7,526 nucleotides of DNA from Candidatus Kaiserbacteria bacterium (GTDB lineage: Bacteria > Patescibacteriota > Minisyncoccia > Phycocordibacterales > Phycocordibacteraceae), in NCBI GenBank assembly GCA_011052355.1, contig DRJB01000044.1, forward strand, positions 1-7,526. The letters are read 5' to 3'. Positions 5,215-7,526 of the stretch are shown here, in pieces. The stretch's first letter is position 1, and every line of letters begins with the position of its first letter. The notes under the pieces were generated by a model. The model was not told the DNA's origin. It ran no database searches and saw nothing but the letters and a program-made list of their open reading frames with translations. The position numbers and the translations under genes were made by a program.

Positions 5215-5655
5215 ATGCATACACTAACCAAGGAGAAACTCTTGTTGCCGTTGTTGTCTTTCGTTGGTAGTTTATTTTTATTATTTGGATTTTTTTCACA
5301 AAATTTTATATTAACATTGTTTTTAATAATAATATCACTTTCTATCAATACTCTCGGGCTGTTCTACGCTTTCTCTATTTTGCACAAAAAATAAAGTGGT
5401 AGAGTATCCAGATTCTTCTGGTATGTCGGCGCAACTGTCAGCACAATATTCATCATTGCCACTATTGCTCTCTTTGTGATACTTATAACACTCCATCTAC
5501 TACCAAATATCTCTGAATCAGCGATGTTTGTATTGAGGATGATACAAGATGTTCTATTATTACCATTGATTTTTTTGAGCGCCATCATACAAACCTTATT
5601 CTTTCTCGCTCAAGCGATAGCGGAATCTATCCAAAAACTTCGCAAACTCTCATAG
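5215..5655 (+). pseudogene. Broken small multi-pass membrane protein gene (in-frame TAA)
   Basis: A plus-strand frame runs 147 codons from ATG 5215 to TAG 5653, interrupted only by TAA at codon 60 (5392-5394). The first half encodes 59 aa with two hydrophobic helices (about residues 10-27 and 31-56). The second half, in the same frame, encodes two more (about 69-96 and 103-135) and ends in a charged helix, AIAESIQKLRKLS. No start codon lies near the beginning of the second half, and TAA is a normal stop elsewhere in the window, so one gene with a nonsense mutation, or a sequence error, fits better than two genes. A TTG at 5242, in frame, is preceded at six bases by AAGGAG (5230-5235) and is the better-supported start. 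I do not recognise the family. A less likely alternative is an intact 50-59 aa two-helix protein followed by chance open sequence; T-rich DNA inflates hydrophobicity. Confidence 0.4.
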
Positions 5656-5660
5656 ATACA

Positions 5661-5768
5661 GTGGGAAGTTATTGCCGGTATGTTATACTTCTTGCCATAA
5701 GTACGGTAACGGTAATTATAGGAGTAATTATAAAAATAGTGATGTTTAGTGGTGCATTTAGTTCTTAA
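5661..5768 (+). other. Out-of-frame hydrophobic tail after the broken membrane gene
   Basis: Beginning at a GTG just after the TAG of the preceding ORF, but in a different frame, 35 codons run to TAA at 5766-5768 and encode one hydrophobic helix (YVILLAISTVTVIIGVIIKI). The frame is open for at least 80 nt further upstream, so it overlaps the end of the preceding ORF. It may be the frameshifted last helix of the same decayed gene, or a chance open frame in AT-rich DNA. Confidence 0.2.
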
Positions 5769-5771
5769 TTA

Positions 5772-5781
5772 ACGCTCGGTT
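5772..5781. repeat. Right copy of the 10 bp direct repeat
   Basis: This is the second ACGCTCGGTT, in the same orientation as the copy at 5193-5202, in the short gap between the membrane ORF tail and the 3' end of the ClpC-like gene. It lies next to the A6 tract that would be the U-tract of the ClpC-like terminator. Confidence 0.4.
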
Positions 5782-5782
5782 C

Positions 5783-5817
5783 AAAAAACACGACTCTACA
5801 CGCATTAAATCTGCGTG
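5783..5817 (-). terminator. Weak candidate terminator at the end of the ClpC-like gene
   Basis: On the minus strand CACGCA (5812-5817) pairs with TGCGTG (5799-5804), with the TAA stop codon in the 7 nt loop. After 10 nt a run of six T follows (5788-5783). The gap between stem and U-tract is longer than usual, so the call is uncertain. Confidence 0.3.
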
Positions 5818-7526
5818 GTATTCATATCAAGGTCTTGCGTTGTAAGCACAAAAGTACTTCCTCGCGTAATTTCTCCGGAAAGAAGTTTCTTTGCGATAAT
5901 ATTCTCTACCGTATCTTGCATTACTCTGCGCAATGGACGCGCTCCAAACTCTTTACTAAAGCCCATACTCACCACTTTTTTCAAGGCATCTTCATCAACC
6001 GAAACGGTGATTCCCTTTTCTTTAATCCTACGATTTAAATCTGCAAACATAAGCATCGCTATTTGTTCTTCCTGAGATGGTGTGAGCGGTTTGAATATGA
6101 CGATAGCATCAAAACGGTTTAGAAATTCAGGGCGAAATACTCCTTGTTCTTGTAGCTGATTAAGTATTTTTTCTTTGGTAAGCATGCCACCTTCAGCAAC
6201 TTCAGATTCACGAATCATTTCAGCCCCAGCATTTGAAGTTGCAATGATAATTGCATTGGTAAAATCGGCAGTTCTTCCAAGAGCATCAGTCAAGCGACCA
6301 TCATCTAAAACTTGCAAAAATATATCAAGTATTTTCGGGTGCGCTTTTTCTATTTCGTCCAGTAACACCAGTGAAAATGGGTGGTCTATTATTTGAGTGG
6401 TGAGTAGCCCACTCTCATCATCATGCCCTATCATCCTTGATAAGGAATCGCTATTTTGGTATTCGGACATATCAAAACGAATCATATGTTCTTCTGAGCC
6501 GAAATAAGTAGTGGCAAGCGCCTTGGCCGTTTCGGTTTTCCCGACACCGGTTGGCCCAAGAAAAAGAAATCCACCTATCGGTTTCTTTTCCGACGCAATA
6601 CCTGAGCGCGCACGACGCATAGCATTTGCAATGACGGAGATAGCATCGTTTTGACCAATAACGCGAGTATGTAAATCATTCTCCAAAGAAAGAAGCTTGG
6701 AGCTCTCGGCGGTGTGAGCAGATGTTCCAAGTGGCACACCGGTTTTGCGCTCTACAACCGCTTCCACATCAGAAGCGGTAACCAAATGTTGTCTTTTGGT
6801 AAGCGCATACACTGCAGATTCTTGAAGCAACGCAATGGCTTTCTCTGGAAATGGAGCTGTCTTTATATATCTGTCGGAAAGCTCAATGGCGATGTGCATT
6901 GCTTGGAAAAGTATCCACGCACGCTCACGCGCCTCAATGTGTGGCACCACATCACGCAATATGGCGTACACATTTTCCTTTGTCGGTTCCAGCACTTCAA
7001 CTTTTTCAAAAGCCTGTAATAAACTTTGGTCTTTTGCGATGGTCTTGTGATAGTGCTCCGGCGTGGTGAGTCCAATTATTTGTAAACGCGCAGAAGTAAG
7101 AAAAGGAAGCAAGAGCTCGCCCGCATTAATTGTTCCAACGGCACCCGAAGAATCAAAAAGCATATGAATATCTTCCACAAACAATATAATGTTGCCGGCG
7201 CGCAGAGCATCAGCAAATAGCAAACGGAAACGGTCTTCTATATCGTAGGTATTGTTACTGCCCGCAAGCAACGTACCAACATCAAGCTTCAGTATGTGCT
7301 TGTATGCTATCGCACCGAGCGATTGCCCAAGCGCGAGCCGTTTCGCAAGTGCTGAAATTATAATGGTCTTTCCGATACCATTTTCGCCAACGAGTATGAC
7401 GTTACTCTTTCCATCTCTGGCAAGAATACGCTCAACTTGTTCGGTTTCCACCGCACGCCCGTAGAGTCGTGGAGAAAAACCGGCATAAGAAGGAAGCTCC
7501 GTCACTTCAGTGGCATATTGTTCCAA
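5805..7526 (-). CDS. ClpC/ClpB-type double AAA+ ATPase, C-terminal part, non-canonical
   Basis: The last 573 codons are visible; the N-terminus lies beyond the window (the first codon seen, TTG, is probably internal). Clp/Hsp100 unfoldases are hexamers that thread proteins using two ATPase rings. D1 has Walker A GENGIGKT (47-54) and sensor-1-like GLTT (152-155), but its Walker B reads LFVED (115-119) in place of the usual DE, and the arginine-finger site that is ERRF in ClpC reads LQAF (170-173). There is no M domain: KAIALLQESAVYA (229-241) runs almost directly to GVPLG (263-267) and D2. D2 keeps Walker A GPTGVGKT (324-331), Walker B LVLLDE (386-391), sensor 1 TSN (430-432), arginine finger FLNRFD (468-473) and sensor 2 GAR (528-530), but the GYVG pore loop is missing (IGHDDESGLL at 366-375), as is the VGF/IGF ClpP-docking tripeptide. 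It is likely a D2-powered, ClpP-independent relative; its function is unknown. Confidence 0.85.
   Translation of the reverse strand: MEQYATEVTELPSYAGFSPRLYGRAVETEQVERILARDGKSNVILVGENGIGKTIIISALAKRLALGQSLGAIAYKHILKLDVGTLLAGSNNTYDIEDRFRLLFADALRAGNIILFVEDIHMLFDSSGAVGTINAGELLLPFLTSARLQIIGLTTPEHYHKTIAKDQSLLQAFEKVEVLEPTKENVYAILRDVVPHIEARERAWILFQAMHIAIELSDRYIKTAPFPEKAIALLQESAVYALTKRQHLVTASDVEAVVERKTGVPLGTSAHTAESSKLLSLENDLHTRVIGQNDAISVIANAMRRARSGIASEKKPIGGFLFLGPTGVGKTETAKALATTYFGSEEHMIRFDMSEYQNSDSLSRMIGHDDESGLLTTQIIDHPFSLVLLDEIEKAHPKILDIFLQVLDDGRLTDALGRTADFTNAIIIATSNAGAEMIRESEVAEGGMLTKEKILNQLQEQGVFRPEFLNRFDAIVIFKPLTPSQEEQIAMLMFADLNRRIKEKGITVSVDEDALKKVVSMGFSKEFGARPLRRVMQDTVENIIAKKLLSGEITRGSTFVLTTQDLDMNTTQI

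Noticed and set aside
5392..5394. TAA recoded as sense, or a programmed frameshift at the A-run, to read through the membrane ORF.
   Set aside because: TAA ends rpsJ, rplC, rplW and the ClpC-like gene here, and the A-run is not in the phase of a classical slippery heptamer; no downstream structure supports it.
5364..5588. 74-codon minus-strand ORF opposite the membrane gene.
   Set aside because: It has no recognisable domain and mirrors the hydrophobic plus-strand frame, whose helices span all of it; it looks like an antisense shadow.

Overview
This window looks like a chromosomal segment of a Candidate Phyla Radiation (Patescibacteria, Parcubacteria-like) bacterium. That is an inference. 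It rests on Lys/Arg-rich N-terminal extensions on ribosomal proteins S10, L4 and L23, the near-absence of Shine-Dalgarno sequences before the housekeeping genes, a stripped-down ClpC-like ATPase, and a partial gene that opens with the short helical hairpin seen at the N-terminus of many CPR membrane proteins. No marker such as 16S rRNA is present, so placement below that level is not possible.

Layout (nearly everything reads on the minus strand, from high to low coordinates): the C-terminal 573 residues of a ClpC-type double AAA+ ATPase (5805-7526, cut by the window edge); a ~920 nt region holding a broken plus-strand gene for a small multi-pass membrane protein (5215-5655, with a tail to 5768) and a plus-oriented hairpin terminator (5058-5107); tuf (EF-Tu); rpsJ (S10); a 230 nt spacer with a strong terminator, a candidate promoter and an attenuator-like hairpin; then rplC (L3), rplD (L4), rplW (L23) and rplB (L2) with 4-7 nt gaps; a 23 bp perfect hairpin just after rplB; and the first 77 codons of an unrelated probable membrane protein (1-232).

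The ribosomal genes form the front half of the classical S10 operon, with tuf in front as at a str/S10 junction. The cluster is interrupted twice. S10 is separated from L3 by a terminator and a new leader, and the operon stops after L2 instead of running on to S19-L22-S3-L16. The usual tuf neighbours rpsL, rpsG and fusA are absent.

The points most worth a second look are: (1) the ClpC-like protein, whose D1 lacks arginine fingers and has a swapped Walker B pair, and whose D2 lacks the GYVG pore loop, the M domain and the ClpP-docking tripeptide; (2) an identical 15 nt junction before rplD and rplB that puts TATAAT exactly six bases before ATG, where a leaderless transcript would start; (3) the terminator/leader arrangement between S10 and L3; and (4) the broken membrane gene, which has SD-like sites unlike its neighbours and is flanked by a 10 bp direct repeat.
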